Below are positions 1 to 8,673 of a DNA stretch of 64,000 nt, in pieces. The notes below the pieces were generated by a model. It was given only the letters and a program-made list of their open reading frames with translations. It searched no databases and was not told the origin of the DNA. How positions within the stretch are numbered: the stretch's first letter is position 1; each line of letters starts with the position of its first letter. The stretch covers positions 310,001 to 374,000 of the forward strand of contig NZ_JBFOKR010000001.1 of assembly GCF_047246645.1 (NCBI RefSeq). Direction: 5' to 3'. A program made the position numbers and the translations under genes. This DNA comes from Ferdinandcohnia sp047246645 (GTDB lineage: Bacteria > Bacillota > Bacilli > Bacillales > Bacillaceae_L).

Positions 1-221
1 TCGTTATTGTTGGAAAAAGTATGCTGTGGTTAATTTTGTTAATACTCTTTTTATCTATCTTAACTATTATGTATTTAAGTTGGCGTAAAACTCATGAAAT
101 ACATACAACCAAGATGATAAAAAGATTTTGGCGCTTTACCTTTCTAATAGCATCTTTTACTTATTTTATTTTAATGGTTATTGGGTTATTTCAACGTATC
201 TTTACAAACTCTATACATTAA
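1..221 (+). CDS. C-terminal part of a small membrane protein (DUF3397-like), 5' truncated
   Basis: The reading frame is open from position 3, before the first ATG at 21, to the TAA at 219-221. The window therefore holds only the end of a gene that starts upstream. The visible 72 codons give one hydrophobic segment (WLILLILFLSILTIMYL), a basic loop (SWRKTHEIHTTKMIKRFWR) and a second hydrophobic segment ending GLFQRIF. Small multi-pass proteins of the DUF3397 family commonly sit just before bshC in Bacillus, and the spacing and residues fit, but I cannot confirm the family from a fragment. No function is known. A candidate bshC promoter lies in the gap that follows. Confidence 0.5.
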   Translation, partial: VIVGKSMLWLILLILFLSILTIMYLSWRKTHEIHTTKMIKRFWRFTFLIASFTYFILMVIGLFQRIFTNSIH

Positions 222-246
222 ATAAAATTTCGATGAGCGAATGTTT

Positions 247-274
247 TTGGATTGTAGATAAAGCGTGCTATACT
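247..274 (+). promoter_or_regulatory. Candidate SigA promoter for bshC
   Basis: TATACT at 269-274 is preceded by TGC, forming an extended -10. The -35 (TTGGAT, 247-252, spacer 16) is weak. Transcription would begin near 281, about 40 bases before the bshC start codon. Confidence 0.4.
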
Positions 275-319
275 CAACTAAGATAACATAATGGATTAAG
301 AAAGGAAGAACTTATATTT

Positions 320-1948
320 ATGGAGGTTGTTGATCTCTTTTTGCCATCTTCAAATCGGTTGGTAAATGATTATATTTCTAATAAAATGGATACATCAAGT
401 TTTTTTGACTATGACATACATTCTCCCATTGTTTATGAAGTTAGAAAAAACGACTTAGCTAAGAGATTGTTTGACCGGGAGAAGCTGGTTAATCAATTAT
501 TATCGTTTAATAAAAGGTTTAATTATCATCAAAACACAATTGATAATATTCATAAACTAGAAGACCCTGCGAGTGTCGTAGTTATTGGTGGCCAACAGGC
601 TGGAGTATTAACCGGCCCTTTATATAGCATACATAAGATTATTTCAATTATTAAGCTTGCAAAAGAGCAAGAAGAAAAATTACAGATACCAGTCATTCCT
701 GTGTTTTGGATTGCGGGAGAAGACCATGATTTTGCAGAAATTAATCATGTGTACATAAACGATCCAAATAAAGGCATTAGTAAGAAGGCAGTACCACAGC
801 GACATATTGGAAAATCAATGGTTTCTTCGATTAACTTGGAAAAAGAACATCTATCGGCATGGGTGGAAAGTATATTTGAAACCTTCGGTGAAACAAATTA
901 TACAAATGAACTGCTTCATCGACTAACGACTTATATTGAAAACTCTCAAACGTATGTAGATTTCTTCATTCAAATTATAAATGACTTGTTTGGAGAAACT
1001 GGTCTTGTTTTAGTGGATTCAGGCTCATCTCAAATTAGAAATCTGGAGCAAACCAATTTTAAAACGCTGATTGAGAAAAATAAAGAGATCCATGATGCAT
1101 TGATTAGCCAACAGGAAAAGATCTCAAAATGCCAATATCCAAAAACGATTGATATGAACGAGAACTCTGCAAACATTTTTTATCACTTAAATGGTGAGAG
1201 GGTATTACTGGAGTATAACAAGGAACATGATGTATTTAGCGGTAAAAATAATGAATGTATTTTGTGTACAGAAGAGATACTTCAAATTGCTGCTGAAAAC
1301 CCGGAACAACTAAGTAACAATGTTGTTACACGACCAGTTATGCAGGAACTCTTATTCCCAACACTTGCTTTTATATCAGGGCCAGGTGAGATTTCTTATT
1401 GGGCTGAACTTAAACAAGTATTCTCTGTTATGGGCATTAAAATGCCGCCAGTTGTACCTAGGCTCATGATAACACTATTGGAAAGACCAATTGAAAGTAC
1501 GATAGGAGATTTGGGCTTAACAATAGAGGGAGCTTTAACAGGAGAACTAGCAAAAGTAAAAAGTAACTGGTTAAACAACCATACTGGTGATGTGGAACAT
1601 TTAATTGCGGATGCAAAAAAAGAAGTTGAGCAAATTCATAAAAAGATTCGTATGGCTGCTTTAAACATTGATCAAGGCTTGTCAGAATTACTTGTAAAAA
1701 ATGCAGACTTAATTCAATCACAATTTGACTTTTTGCAAATGACTATTAATAGAAGATTCTTACATAAAAATGAAGTTGAGATTAAAAAATACGACAGGAT
1801 TGAGACTTCGCTTATTCCATTAGGTGCACCACAAGAGAGAATCTGGAATATTTTTTACTATTTAAATAAGTATGGCACCAACTTTGTGGTGGATTTACTA
1901 AATCTAGAATATAAATTTAACTGGAATCACAAAGTAATAAAGCTATAA
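320..1948 (+). CDS. bshC: Bacillithiol biosynthesis cysteine-adding enzyme BshC
   Basis: 542 residues, the usual length for BshC (about 540 in B. subtilis, formerly YllA). The family carries out the last step of bacillithiol synthesis, adding cysteine to GlcN-malate, in the cytoplasm. Conserved stretches include VVIGGQQAGVLTGPLYSIHK near residue 90, PVFWIAGEDHDFAEI near 130 and the LAFISGPGEISYWAELK block near 350. These resemble a nucleotidyl-transferase-like core, followed by a helical, probably coiled-coil, C-terminal half. The ATG at 320 follows AAAGGAAG (300-307). A terminator comes directly after the gene, so it is probably a separate unit from mraZ. Bacillithiol is specific to low-GC Gram-positive bacteria, which supports the taxonomic call. 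Confidence 0.95.
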   Translation: MEVVDLFLPSSNRLVNDYISNKMDTSSFFDYDIHSPIVYEVRKNDLAKRLFDREKLVNQLLSFNKRFNYHQNTIDNIHKLEDPASVVVIGGQQAGVLTGPLYSIHKIISIIKLAKEQEEKLQIPVIPVFWIAGEDHDFAEINHVYINDPNKGISKKAVPQRHIGKSMVSSINLEKEHLSAWVESIFETFGETNYTNELLHRLTTYIENSQTYVDFFIQIINDLFGETGLVLVDSGSSQIRNLEQTNFKTLIEKNKEIHDALISQQEKISKCQYPKTIDMNENSANIFYHLNGERVLLEYNKEHDVFSGKNNECILCTEEILQIAAENPEQLSNNVVTRPVMQELLFPTLAFISGPGEISYWAELKQVFSVMGIKMPPVVPRLMITLLERPIESTIGDLGLTIEGALTGELAKVKSNWLNNHTGDVEHLIADAKKEVEQIHKKIRMAALNIDQGLSELLVKNADLIQSQFDFLQMTINRRFLHKNEVEIKKYDRIETSLIPLGAPQERIWNIFYYLNKYGTNFVVDLLNLEYKFNWNHKVIKL

Positions 1949-1970
1949 TTCTGAATATAAGAAACCAAAA

Positions 1971-1996
1971 AGTCCTCATTTTTGAGGGCTTTTTTC
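1971..1996 (+). terminator. Rho-independent terminator after bshC
   Basis: AGTCCTCA (1971-1978) pairs with TGAGGGCT (1983-1990) with one G-U pair, and is followed by a run of T. It separates bshC from the dcw cluster. Confidence 0.85.
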
Positions 1997-2024
1997 TATT
2001 TGGTAAAATATTATAAATTTTTGG

Positions 2025-2053
2025 TGGTGAAAAGTGGGGGATTGTGGTAAGAT
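2025..2053 (+). promoter_or_regulatory. MraZ operator (three boxes) overlapping the mraZ promoter
   Basis: Three direct repeats, TGGTG (2025), TGGGG (2035) and TGGTA (2045), lie exactly 10 bases apart. MraZ is known to bind TGGGN-type repeats separated by 5 bases, which is the same 10-base period. The last box runs into TGTGG-TAAGAT (2043-2053), an extended -10, so MraZ bound here would cover the promoter of its own operon. Transcription would begin near 2060, just ahead of the ribosome binding site at 2063-2070. Confidence 0.65.
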
Positions 2054-2079
2054 AAATACAGAAAGTGGGGATAACAGAT

Positions 2080-2511
2080 ATGTTCATGGGAGAATACCAT
2101 CATAGCGTTGATGCCAAAGGCCGAATGATAGTACCTGCTAAATTCAGGGATGATCTAGGGGAAACGTTTGTTTTAACTAGAGGCTTGGATCAATGTTTGT
2201 TTGGTTACCCACTATCTGAATGGAAAATACTAGAGGAAAAATTAAAAACTCTCCCACTAACAAAAAAAGATGCCCGAGCTTTTACGAGATTCTTCTTCTC
2301 AGGGGCGATAGAATGCGAATTAGACAAGCAAGGCCGTGTTAATATTGCATCACCTTTACTTTCTTACGCCGGACTTGAAAAAGAGTGTGTTGTGCTAGGT
2401 GTATCAAACCGTATAGAAATCTGGAGTAAGGACAAGTGGGAGGAATATTTTGCTGCTTCCGAGGAATCTTTTTCAGATATCGCTGAAAATATGATCGGTT
2501 TTGATATATAA
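2080..2511 (+). CDS. mraZ: Transcriptional regulator MraZ
   Basis: 143 residues from the ATG at 2080 (MFMGEYHHSVDAKGR). The frame is open from a GTG at 2065, but that codon lies in the ribosome binding site AAAGTGGGG (2062-2070), and MraZ proteins start with MFMGEY, so 2080 is preferred. The protein has two SpoVT/AbrB-like MraZ repeats: DAKGRMIVPAKFR near 13-25 and DKQGRVNIASPL near 87-98. In the family these assemble into a ring that binds repeats before the operon and represses it. It heads the dcw cluster and ends in IGFDI as in B. subtilis. Three matching boxes lie directly upstream. Confidence 0.97.
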   Translation: MFMGEYHHSVDAKGRMIVPAKFRDDLGETFVLTRGLDQCLFGYPLSEWKILEEKLKTLPLTKKDARAFTRFFFSGAIECELDKQGRVNIASPLLSYAGLEKECVVLGVSNRIEIWSKDKWEEYFAASEESFSDIAENMIGFDI

Positions 2512-2569
2512 TTATCTTCTATGTTAAAGATAATAGTGAAGAATACAGAAGATGATAAGAGGTGCTAGC

Positions 2570-3502
2570 ATGTTTCAACATAAGACTGTTCTTTTAGAAG
2601 AGGCTGCTGATGGATTAAATATTAATCCTGATGGAATTTACGTAGATTGTACACTAGGTGGGGCTGGACATAGTTCTTACATAGCATCAAAACTATCAAA
2701 TAAGGGAAAGCTTTTTGCTTTTGACCAAGATGATACTGCTATAAAAAATGCATGGGACAAGCTCTCGATATATGGTGACATTGTAACAATTATTAAGAGT
2801 AATTTTGCTCATATAACCGAAAAATTAAATGAACAAGGTATCACAGCTGTAGATGGAATTCTATTTGACCTAGGTGTTTCTTCTCCACAATTAGATACAC
2901 CTGAACGGGGGTTTAGTTACCATCATGATGCTCCCCTAGATATGAGGATGGATCAGGATTCAACATTATCTGCTTATGATGTTGTAAACCATTGGTCGTA
3001 TGAACAAATGGTGAGAATCTTTTTCCAATACGGAGAAGAAAAGTTTTCTAAGCAGATTGCAAGGAAAATTGAAGCAGCTCGAGAAAATAAACCGATTGAA
3101 ACAACAGGCGAGTTAGTAGAACTAATTAAGGAAGGAATTCCTGCTGCAGCCAGAAGAACTGGCGGACACCCGGCAAAAAGAATCTTCCAAGCAATTCGAA
3201 TTGCAGTAAACGATGAGTTAAAGGTATTTGAAAATGCCATTAACCAATCGATTGATCTTCTAGCTCCGGGAGGACGAGTAAGTGTTATTACTTTCCATTC
3301 TCTTGAGGACCGAATTTGTAAAGTTGTCTTTAAAAAGGCGAGCGAAGGTCCACCACTACCGCCTGGACTGCCGATTATACCAGACGAATATAAACCAACA
3401 TTAAAACTTATTACAAGAAAACCGATATTACCATCAGAGGAAGAAATTGAAGCCAATAAAAGGGCAAGATCTGCAAAACTACGTATTGCTGAAAAATTAT
3501 AA
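2570..3502 (+). CDS. rsmH: 16S rRNA (cytosine1402-N4)-methyltransferase RsmH
   Basis: 310 residues from the ATG at 2570 (MFQHKTVLL), after the ribosome binding site AAGAGGTG. An upstream in-frame ATG at 2552 adds six unconserved residues and has no such site. The SAM-binding motif is VDCTLGGAGHS near 30; ILFDLGVSSPQLD near 105 is a second class I methyltransferase signature; RTGGHPAKRIFQAIRI and VITFHSLEDR follow. RsmH (old name MraW) methylates N4 of C1402 in the ribosomal decoding centre. It lies between mraZ and ftsL, its usual place in the dcw operon. Confidence 0.97.
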   Translation: MFQHKTVLLEEAADGLNINPDGIYVDCTLGGAGHSSYIASKLSNKGKLFAFDQDDTAIKNAWDKLSIYGDIVTIIKSNFAHITEKLNEQGITAVDGILFDLGVSSPQLDTPERGFSYHHDAPLDMRMDQDSTLSAYDVVNHWSYEQMVRIFFQYGEEKFSKQIARKIEAARENKPIETTGELVELIKEGIPAAARRTGGHPAKRIFQAIRIAVNDELKVFENAINQSIDLLAPGGRVSVITFHSLEDRICKVVFKKASEGPPLPPGLPIIPDEYKPTLKLITRKPILPSEEEIEANKRARSAKLRIAEKL

Positions 3503-3530
3503 TAGAGAAGATACTTCAAGGAGGGATATG

Positions 3531-3893
3531 ATGGGTAACTTAGCATACAAAGTCAGACAGAACGAACAATACCAACCGAATCAAGCACCAAAGACTAGAC
3601 CTGTTACTACAAAAAAATCTAAATTTACATTAGGTGAAAAATTATTAGGGCTGATCTTTGCTGTAGCTATAGTATTTGCGTCCATTGTAATCATTTCTAA
3701 TCAAGTATCTGTCTATAAAACAAATATTGAGATTCAACAAATGGAGTCTACGATTAATGACCAAACAAAACTAAACAGTGACTTATACGTTCAAGTTCAA
3801 GAATTGAGCAAGTATGAAAGACTTTGGGAAAAAGCAAGAGAACTTGGTTTAGTATTAAATGAAAATAATGTAAAAGTAGTACAGGGTAACTAG
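3531..3893 (+). CDS. ftsL: Cell division protein FtsL
   Basis: 120 residues from the ATG at 3531 (MGNLAYK, matching MSNLAYQ in B. subtilis), with AAGGAGGG (3518-3525) at a good distance. The adjacent ATG at 3528 is too close to that site, and the longer frame from 3447 overlaps rsmH. The layout is a basic cytoplasmic N-terminus, one membrane segment near 40-60 (LLGLIFAVAIVFASIVII), and an extracellular leucine-zipper-like coiled coil near 65-110. FtsL forms the FtsL-DivIC-DivIB complex that regulates septal PBPs. The stop is separated from pbpB by one base, suggesting translational coupling. Confidence 0.93.
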   Translation: MGNLAYKVRQNEQYQPNQAPKTRPVTTKKSKFTLGEKLLGLIFAVAIVFASIVIISNQVSVYKTNIEIQQMESTINDQTKLNSDLYVQVQELSKYERLWEKARELGLVLNENNVKVVQGN

Positions 3894-3894
3894 T

Positions 3895-6108
3895 ATGAAA
3901 ATCAAAAATCAAAATATTAACAGAGGAGCAGCAATAATCAGTGTATTTTTTGCTTTGCTCTTTTTTGTATTAATCGGAAGGTTTATTCAAATTCAATCTA
4001 CAGGTAAGGTTGATGGCGTTGTTTTAGCTGCTATTGCGGAAGAAAAGTACACAAAGCAGCGAGAAATAGAAGCTGTAAGAGGTTCCATATACGATCGGAA
4101 CGGTAAGCCGATTGCAGAAGATACATCTTCATATACAGTTGTTGCAATCCTTGACGAAGAATTAACCGTTGACGAAGATCAGCCAAAGCATGTGGTTAAT
4201 CCAGATGAGACTGCACGAAAGCTTGCTCCATTACTTAAAATGGACGAAACAGAACTTTATGAAATTATAACAAGAGATAAAAAACAAGTTGAGTTTGGGT
4301 CCTACGGAAGAGATATTAGTCAACAGCTTAAATTAGAAATAGAGGCTTTAGAATTGCCAGGGATCGGCTTTAGAAGAGAGTTGAAGCGGCACTATCCTAA
4401 TGGTACTTTCGCATCACATTTAGTTGGATATGCACAAAAAGTACCAAACTCTGAAGATGATTCAAAAACAGAAACAGTTGGTATGTTGGGTATTGAGAAA
4501 AGTATGAATGATACACTTAAGGAAACCCCGGGGCGGATGACGTTTCAAAGTGATAAAAAGGGGTACAAGCTGCCGGACGCAAAGGAACAAATTGTGCCAC
4601 CAGACAATGGGAACGACATTTATTTAACAATTGACCAGACAATTCAAACCTTTTTAGAAGACGCGATGAATACAGCTGTAAAGGAATATGAGCCGGAAAA
4701 GATAATTGGAATAGTAGCAAACCCTAAGACCGGCGAAATATTAGCAATGTCAACAAGACCCAGCTTTGATCCAAATGTTAGAAATATAGAAAACTTCTTA
4801 AATGATGCAATTGCATATCCTTTTGAACCGGGGTCAACTATGAAAATATTTACCCTTGCTGCTGCCATTGAAGAAGGAGTTTATGATGGTAATGCAAGTT
4901 ATTTATCAGGTAGTTATGCAGTTGGACCAGATATTATCCGGGACCATAAGCGTGGTGGTTGGGGTACAATTACTTATGACGATGGTGTACTCAAATCCTC
5001 CAACGTTGGTTTTGCTAAAATTGCTAAGGAACAGTTAGGTACTGAAAAACTATTACAATATATTAGTCGATTTGGTTTAGATAAACCAACAGGAATTGAT
5101 ATAGCAGGAGAAGTTGAAAATAAAATAAACTTCAAATATGAGTATGATCAAGTTGCTACAGCATTTGGCCAAGCTTCATCTGTTACGCCAATTCAGCAAA
5201 TACAAGCTGCAACAGCTATTGCAAATGGCGGAAAAATGATGAAACCTTATGTAATTGATAAAATTGTTGATCCAGACACAGGTGAAATTATAGAAGATCA
5301 TAAATCGAAAATCTCAGGTGAACCGATCTCTGCGGACACAGCAAGTAAAGTTTTAAATCTGTTAGAGAGAGTTGTTACGGAAGGGACAGGAAAACCTTAT
5401 AATCTAGAAGGTTATCAAGTTGCTGGAAAGACAGGTACTGCTGAGATTTTTGAAAATGGTGGTTATTTATACGGTGGGGGCAATTATTTCTATTCCTTTA
5501 TGGGGATTGCTCCCAAGGATAACCCTAAGTTGATTGTTTATATTGCTGTTAAAAAACCAAAGCTAAATGAAGTTGAAATTGGTTCAGATCCGGTCTCGCT
5601 CATTTTCAATCATGTAATGAAAAATAGTCTTCAATATTTAAACATTCAACCAATCGAGGAAAAAACTGAGTCAAATCCGAATATAGATAATGAACTAGAT
5701 GTAGATTCATATATTGATAAATCAGTCGATGTTGCTAAAAAGACTCTTGAGGAAAAGCATCATAAAGGAGTAATTGTTGGTAATGGTAAAAAAATTGTCA
5801 ATCAGAGTCCTAGACAAGGAGAAAAAATCCTTCCTGGTGAACAATTTATCCTCCTGACTGATAATGAAGCTACACTACCGGATGTTGTTGGTTGGTCACT
5901 AAGAGATGTGATGAGGCTTGGAGATTTACTTGGTATTACGGTATCGTATGAAGGTAGCGGATATGTTGTTGAGCAAAATCTGCCTCCTGGATCCATCTTA
6001 AAAAAAGGTGATACAGTTAAAGTAACTTTGGAACCACCTAACACGAAAAAACAAGAAGCACCTAGTGATTTGGAATATAATGAAGAAACAGAAGAAGAAA
6101 GTGAGTAA
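3895..6108 (+). CDS. pbpB: Penicillin-binding protein 2B, septal transpeptidase with PASTA domains
   Basis: 737 residues, class B PBP. One N-terminal membrane anchor (about 12-32, ISVFFALLFFVLIGRF) is followed by the dimerisation domain (RGSIYDRNGKPIAED near 60). The transpeptidase has S314 in EPGSTMK, S368-S369-N370 (SxN) and K512 in KTGTAE. Two PASTA-like domains follow residue 600 (DVAKKTLEE... and LPDVVGWSLRDVMRL...). The tail is acidic. PBP2B cross-links septal peptidoglycan and is essential for division in B. subtilis. It begins one base after ftsL and is closed by a strong terminator, so mraZ-rsmH-ftsL-pbpB looks like one transcript. Confidence 0.96.
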   Translation: MKIKNQNINRGAAIISVFFALLFFVLIGRFIQIQSTGKVDGVVLAAIAEEKYTKQREIEAVRGSIYDRNGKPIAEDTSSYTVVAILDEELTVDEDQPKHVVNPDETARKLAPLLKMDETELYEIITRDKKQVEFGSYGRDISQQLKLEIEALELPGIGFRRELKRHYPNGTFASHLVGYAQKVPNSEDDSKTETVGMLGIEKSMNDTLKETPGRMTFQSDKKGYKLPDAKEQIVPPDNGNDIYLTIDQTIQTFLEDAMNTAVKEYEPEKIIGIVANPKTGEILAMSTRPSFDPNVRNIENFLNDAIAYPFEPGSTMKIFTLAAAIEEGVYDGNASYLSGSYAVGPDIIRDHKRGGWGTITYDDGVLKSSNVGFAKIAKEQLGTEKLLQYISRFGLDKPTGIDIAGEVENKINFKYEYDQVATAFGQASSVTPIQQIQAATAIANGGKMMKPYVIDKIVDPDTGEIIEDHKSKISGEPISADTASKVLNLLERVVTEGTGKPYNLEGYQVAGKTGTAEIFENGGYLYGGGNYFYSFMGIAPKDNPKLIVYIAVKKPKLNEVEIGSDPVSLIFNHVMKNSLQYLNIQPIEEKTESNPNIDNELDVDSYIDKSVDVAKKTLEEKHHKGVIVGNGKKIVNQSPRQGEKILPGEQFILLTDNEATLPDVVGWSLRDVMRLGDLLGITVSYEGSGYVVEQNLPPGSILKKGDTVKVTLEPPNTKKQEAPSDLEYNEETEEESE

Positions 6109-6136
6109 GAACTGAGGAATTCCTCAGTTCTTTTTT
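6107..6136 (+). terminator. Rho-independent terminator after pbpB
   Basis: A perfect palindrome with arms AAGAACTGAGGAA and TTCCTCAGTTCTT (6107-6132) is followed by TTTT. The left arm overlaps the stop codon of pbpB. Confidence 0.9.
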
Positions 6137-6182
6137 CTATATAGTGGCTACGTTTCAAAACATACCCACTAACGAAACTAAA

Positions 6183-6306
6183 CTGATATGAGTGGGTAAG
6201 AAAGAGAAGTAACGCATCCGTTCACGCAGCTAATCTGATATGAGTGGGTAAGAAAGAGAAGAAACGCACCCGTTCACGCAGTGAATCTGATATGAGTGGG
6301 TAAGAA
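6183..6306 (+). repeat. Tandem repeat, 52-bp unit, about 2.4 copies
   Basis: Copies start at 6183, 6235 and 6287, each with CTGATATGAGTGGGTAAGAA. The first two full units differ at only four positions; the third stops after 20 bases. The inner part of the unit contains CCGTTCACGCAG. A TACCCAC at 6165-6171 can pair with the GTGGGTA in the units. The array fills much of the 380-base gap between the pbpB terminator and spoVD. It has no coding potential. It may be a small VNTR or a remnant of a mobile repeat. Confidence 0.85.
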
Positions 6307-6408
6307 GAAATGTATCAATTAATACTTCCAACTTCTATTAAATAACCTTATATATAATATCTCTCAGGAGGAATAACCACGTTCAGCGTTCTATTATAAA
6401 CTGTACAA

Positions 6409-6435
6409 GCATATATTTAGACGAGCCTATACAAC
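6409..6435 (+). promoter_or_regulatory. Candidate SigE promoter for spoVD
   Basis: GCATATA (6409-6415) resembles the SigE -35 consensus, and TATACAAC (6428-6435) resembles the -10 consensus CATACAMT at six of eight positions. The spacer of 12 is slightly short. spoVD is SigE-dependent in B. subtilis, and the pbpB terminator means it needs its own promoter. Confidence 0.35.
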
Positions 6436-6488
6436 AGATTCTGTGTTGTTACTTTGGCGGTTATGTATTTATCGGGAGGTTCTATTAT

Positions 6489-8438
6489 ATGCGAGTCTCA
6501 AATGTAACTGTACGTAAAAGATTGTCAATTGTATTATTTATTGGTTTTTTGCTATTTCTGATTATTGATGTCCGTTTAGGGTATGTGCAGTTTTTTGTTG
6601 GAGAAAAACTGACGGATCTTGCAAAAGATTCATGGAGTCGCGATATTCCTTTTGAGCCTGAGCGAGGGAAAATTCTCGATCGTAATGATGTGGAACTCGC
6701 TACAAACCAGAGTGCTCCAACAGTATTAGTTGTACCTAGACAAATCGAGAATCCTGCTGATGCGGCTGAAAAATTAGCTGCAGTTTTAAATATGTCAAAG
6801 GAAAAGGCCTATAAAAAATTAACAGAAAATGAATCAAAGGTCTATATCAATCCTGAAGGTAGAAAGATATCCCATGAAAAAGCAAATGAAGTACGTGCAC
6901 TAGGGATTAAAGGTGTATACATAGCTGAAGATTCAAAACGTCATTACCCATTCGGGAGCTATCTTTCTCATGTATTAGGATTTGCAGGTATTGATAATCA
7001 AGGGTTAACTGGAATTGAATCAATTTATGATGAGAAGTTAAAAGGTGAGAAAGGCAGTGTGCAGTTTTATTCAGACGCAAAGGGACGAAGAATGCCGGAT
7101 ATCGCTGACGATTATACCGCACCAAAAGACGGTTTAGATCTACGTTTAACGATCGATACCCGAATACAAACTATTTTAGAAAGTAAACTTGATATAGCTG
7201 AAGCACAATATAATCCGGACGGAATAATAGGTATAGCAATGGATCCAAACACAGGTGAAATATTAGGAATGTCATCTAGACCGGATTTTGATCCAGCCAA
7301 CTTCCGTAATGTTCCACAGGAGGTATACAACCGTAATTTGCCGGTATGGAGTACGTATGAACCTGGTTCGACATTTAAGATAATAACTCTTGCAGCTTCA
7401 TTAGAAGAAGGTAAGGTAGATTTAGAGAAAGATCATTTTACTGATCCAGGTTTCGTTAAGGTGGGAGGTGCTACCTTAAAGTGCTGGAAAAGAGGTGGTC
7501 ACGGTCATCAGTCTTTCCTGGAAGTAGTCCAAAACTCCTGTAACCCTGGATTTGTTGAATTAGGAAACAGATTAGGAAAAGATACATTATTTAAATATGT
7601 TAAGGACTTCGGCTTCGGTCAAAAAACCGGTATTGACCTTCAAGGAGAAGGGACAGGGATACTATTTAAACCGGAGAATGTTGGTCCTGTTGAGTTAGCA
7701 ACTACTGCTTTTGGTCAAGGTGTTGCGGTAACACCTATTCAACAGGTTGCAGCAGTGGCTGCTGCCGTTAATGGAGGAACTTTATATACACCGTATGTAG
7801 CCAAAGAATGGGTTGACCCAACTACTGGTGAGGTTGTTAGTAGAAATACTCCACAGGCAAAACGAAACATCATATCTGAGGAAACTTCCGAAAAAGTTCG
7901 CTATGCTCTTGAAAATGTTGTAGCAAAAGGATCAGGTGGAGGAGCTTATGTAGATGGATATCGTGTAGGTGGAAAAACCGGAACAGCTCAAAAATCAAAA
8001 AAAGGCGGAGGCTACCTTCAAAATAACCATATTGTTTCATTTATCGGCTTTGCGCCAGCAGATGATCCACAAATTGTTATTTATATTGCAGTAGATAATC
8101 CTAAAGGCACTGTACAGTTTGGAGGGGTTGTTGCAGCGCCAATCGTAGGTGATATTATGCGAGAGAGTTTGCCATTATTAGGAATTGAAAAACGCAAGAA
8201 TCAAATAGAAAAAGAAATGAGATTATGGACTGATAAAAAATATGTTGAGGTTCCAAATGTAATAGGTCTAACAAAAAAAGAACTTCAACAACAACTTACA
8301 AATATAAAATTAGATATAAGTGGAGAAGGTAATGTGGTCGTAGATCAGGCACCTGATGCAGGTGAACGAGTTGAAGAAGGAACAACCCTACGTATCCATT
8401 TAGGAGACGGACAAGGTAAGGAAGATTCTAAAAAGTAA
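6489..8438 (+). CDS. spoVD: Stage V sporulation protein D, cortex transpeptidase
   Basis: 649 residues, close to 646 in B. subtilis, starting MRVSNVTVRKRL after GGGAGGT (6474-6480). It is a class B PBP paralogous to PBP2B. The membrane anchor is about 13-33; the transpeptidase has S294 in EPGSTFK and KTGTAQ near 498; one PASTA domain is near 580-640 (VPNVIGLTKKELQQQL). SpoVD cross-links spore cortex peptidoglycan in the outer forespore membrane and works with SpoVE, encoded downstream. The NSCNPG motif contains the SxN residues. It is flanked by terminators on both sides, so it forms its own sporulation unit inside the dcw cluster. Confidence 0.97.
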   Translation: MRVSNVTVRKRLSIVLFIGFLLFLIIDVRLGYVQFFVGEKLTDLAKDSWSRDIPFEPERGKILDRNDVELATNQSAPTVLVVPRQIENPADAAEKLAAVLNMSKEKAYKKLTENESKVYINPEGRKISHEKANEVRALGIKGVYIAEDSKRHYPFGSYLSHVLGFAGIDNQGLTGIESIYDEKLKGEKGSVQFYSDAKGRRMPDIADDYTAPKDGLDLRLTIDTRIQTILESKLDIAEAQYNPDGIIGIAMDPNTGEILGMSSRPDFDPANFRNVPQEVYNRNLPVWSTYEPGSTFKIITLAASLEEGKVDLEKDHFTDPGFVKVGGATLKCWKRGGHGHQSFLEVVQNSCNPGFVELGNRLGKDTLFKYVKDFGFGQKTGIDLQGEGTGILFKPENVGPVELATTAFGQGVAVTPIQQVAAVAAAVNGGTLYTPYVAKEWVDPTTGEVVSRNTPQAKRNIISEETSEKVRYALENVVAKGSGGGAYVDGYRVGGKTGTAQKSKKGGGYLQNNHIVSFIGFAPADDPQIVIYIAVDNPKGTVQFGGVVAAPIVGDIMRESLPLLGIEKRKNQIEKEMRLWTDKKYVEVPNVIGLTKKELQQQLTNIKLDISGEGNVVVDQAPDAGERVEEGTTLRIHLGDGQGKEDSKK

Positions 8439-8445
8439 TGTGAGT

Positions 8446-8478
8446 AGCTTGAAGGATTCTCCTTTAGGCTTCTTTTTT
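8446..8478 (+). terminator. Rho-independent terminator after spoVD
   Basis: An 11-bp stem, AGCTTGAAGGA (8446-8456) with TCCTTTAGGCT (8460-8470), has two G-U pairs and is followed by TCTTTTTT. Confidence 0.8.
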
Positions 8479-8673
8479 CTATAAAACCGAATACCATTAA
8501 TATAGGGTAATATTTTTATTTGAGAATTGTGTTTTATTAAGAAGGTAAAATATTTAAGTCGGGTCCTGAATATATGTAATATGGGACTAGACAATACTTA
8601 AAGTCTATCGTAATATTTTATTTTGAATGTGAAGCTTGAGGGAATCTTTCGAGAGGATATGGTAAAAATCATG

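Noticed and set aside
2065..2079. Longer mraZ with a GTG start
   Set aside because: The GTG is part of the Shine-Dalgarno sequence, and all MraZ proteins I know begin at MFMGEY.
2974..3546. 190-codon open frame on the minus strand inside rsmH
   Set aside because: It is the shadow of a strongly conserved gene; no ribosome binding site, no recognisable protein, and it covers rsmH and the ftsL start.
6137..6182. Small gene between pbpB and the tandem repeat
   Set aside because: No start codon with a ribosome binding site and no conserved peptide.
6183..6306. Possible CRISPR array from regular repeats
   Set aside because: The repeats are directly adjacent, with no unique spacers, and no cas genes are nearby.
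8527..8551. SigA promoter for murE (TTGTGT and TAAAAT)
   Set aside because: The spacer is only 13 bases; other pairings gave 20. I could not place a convincing murE promoter.
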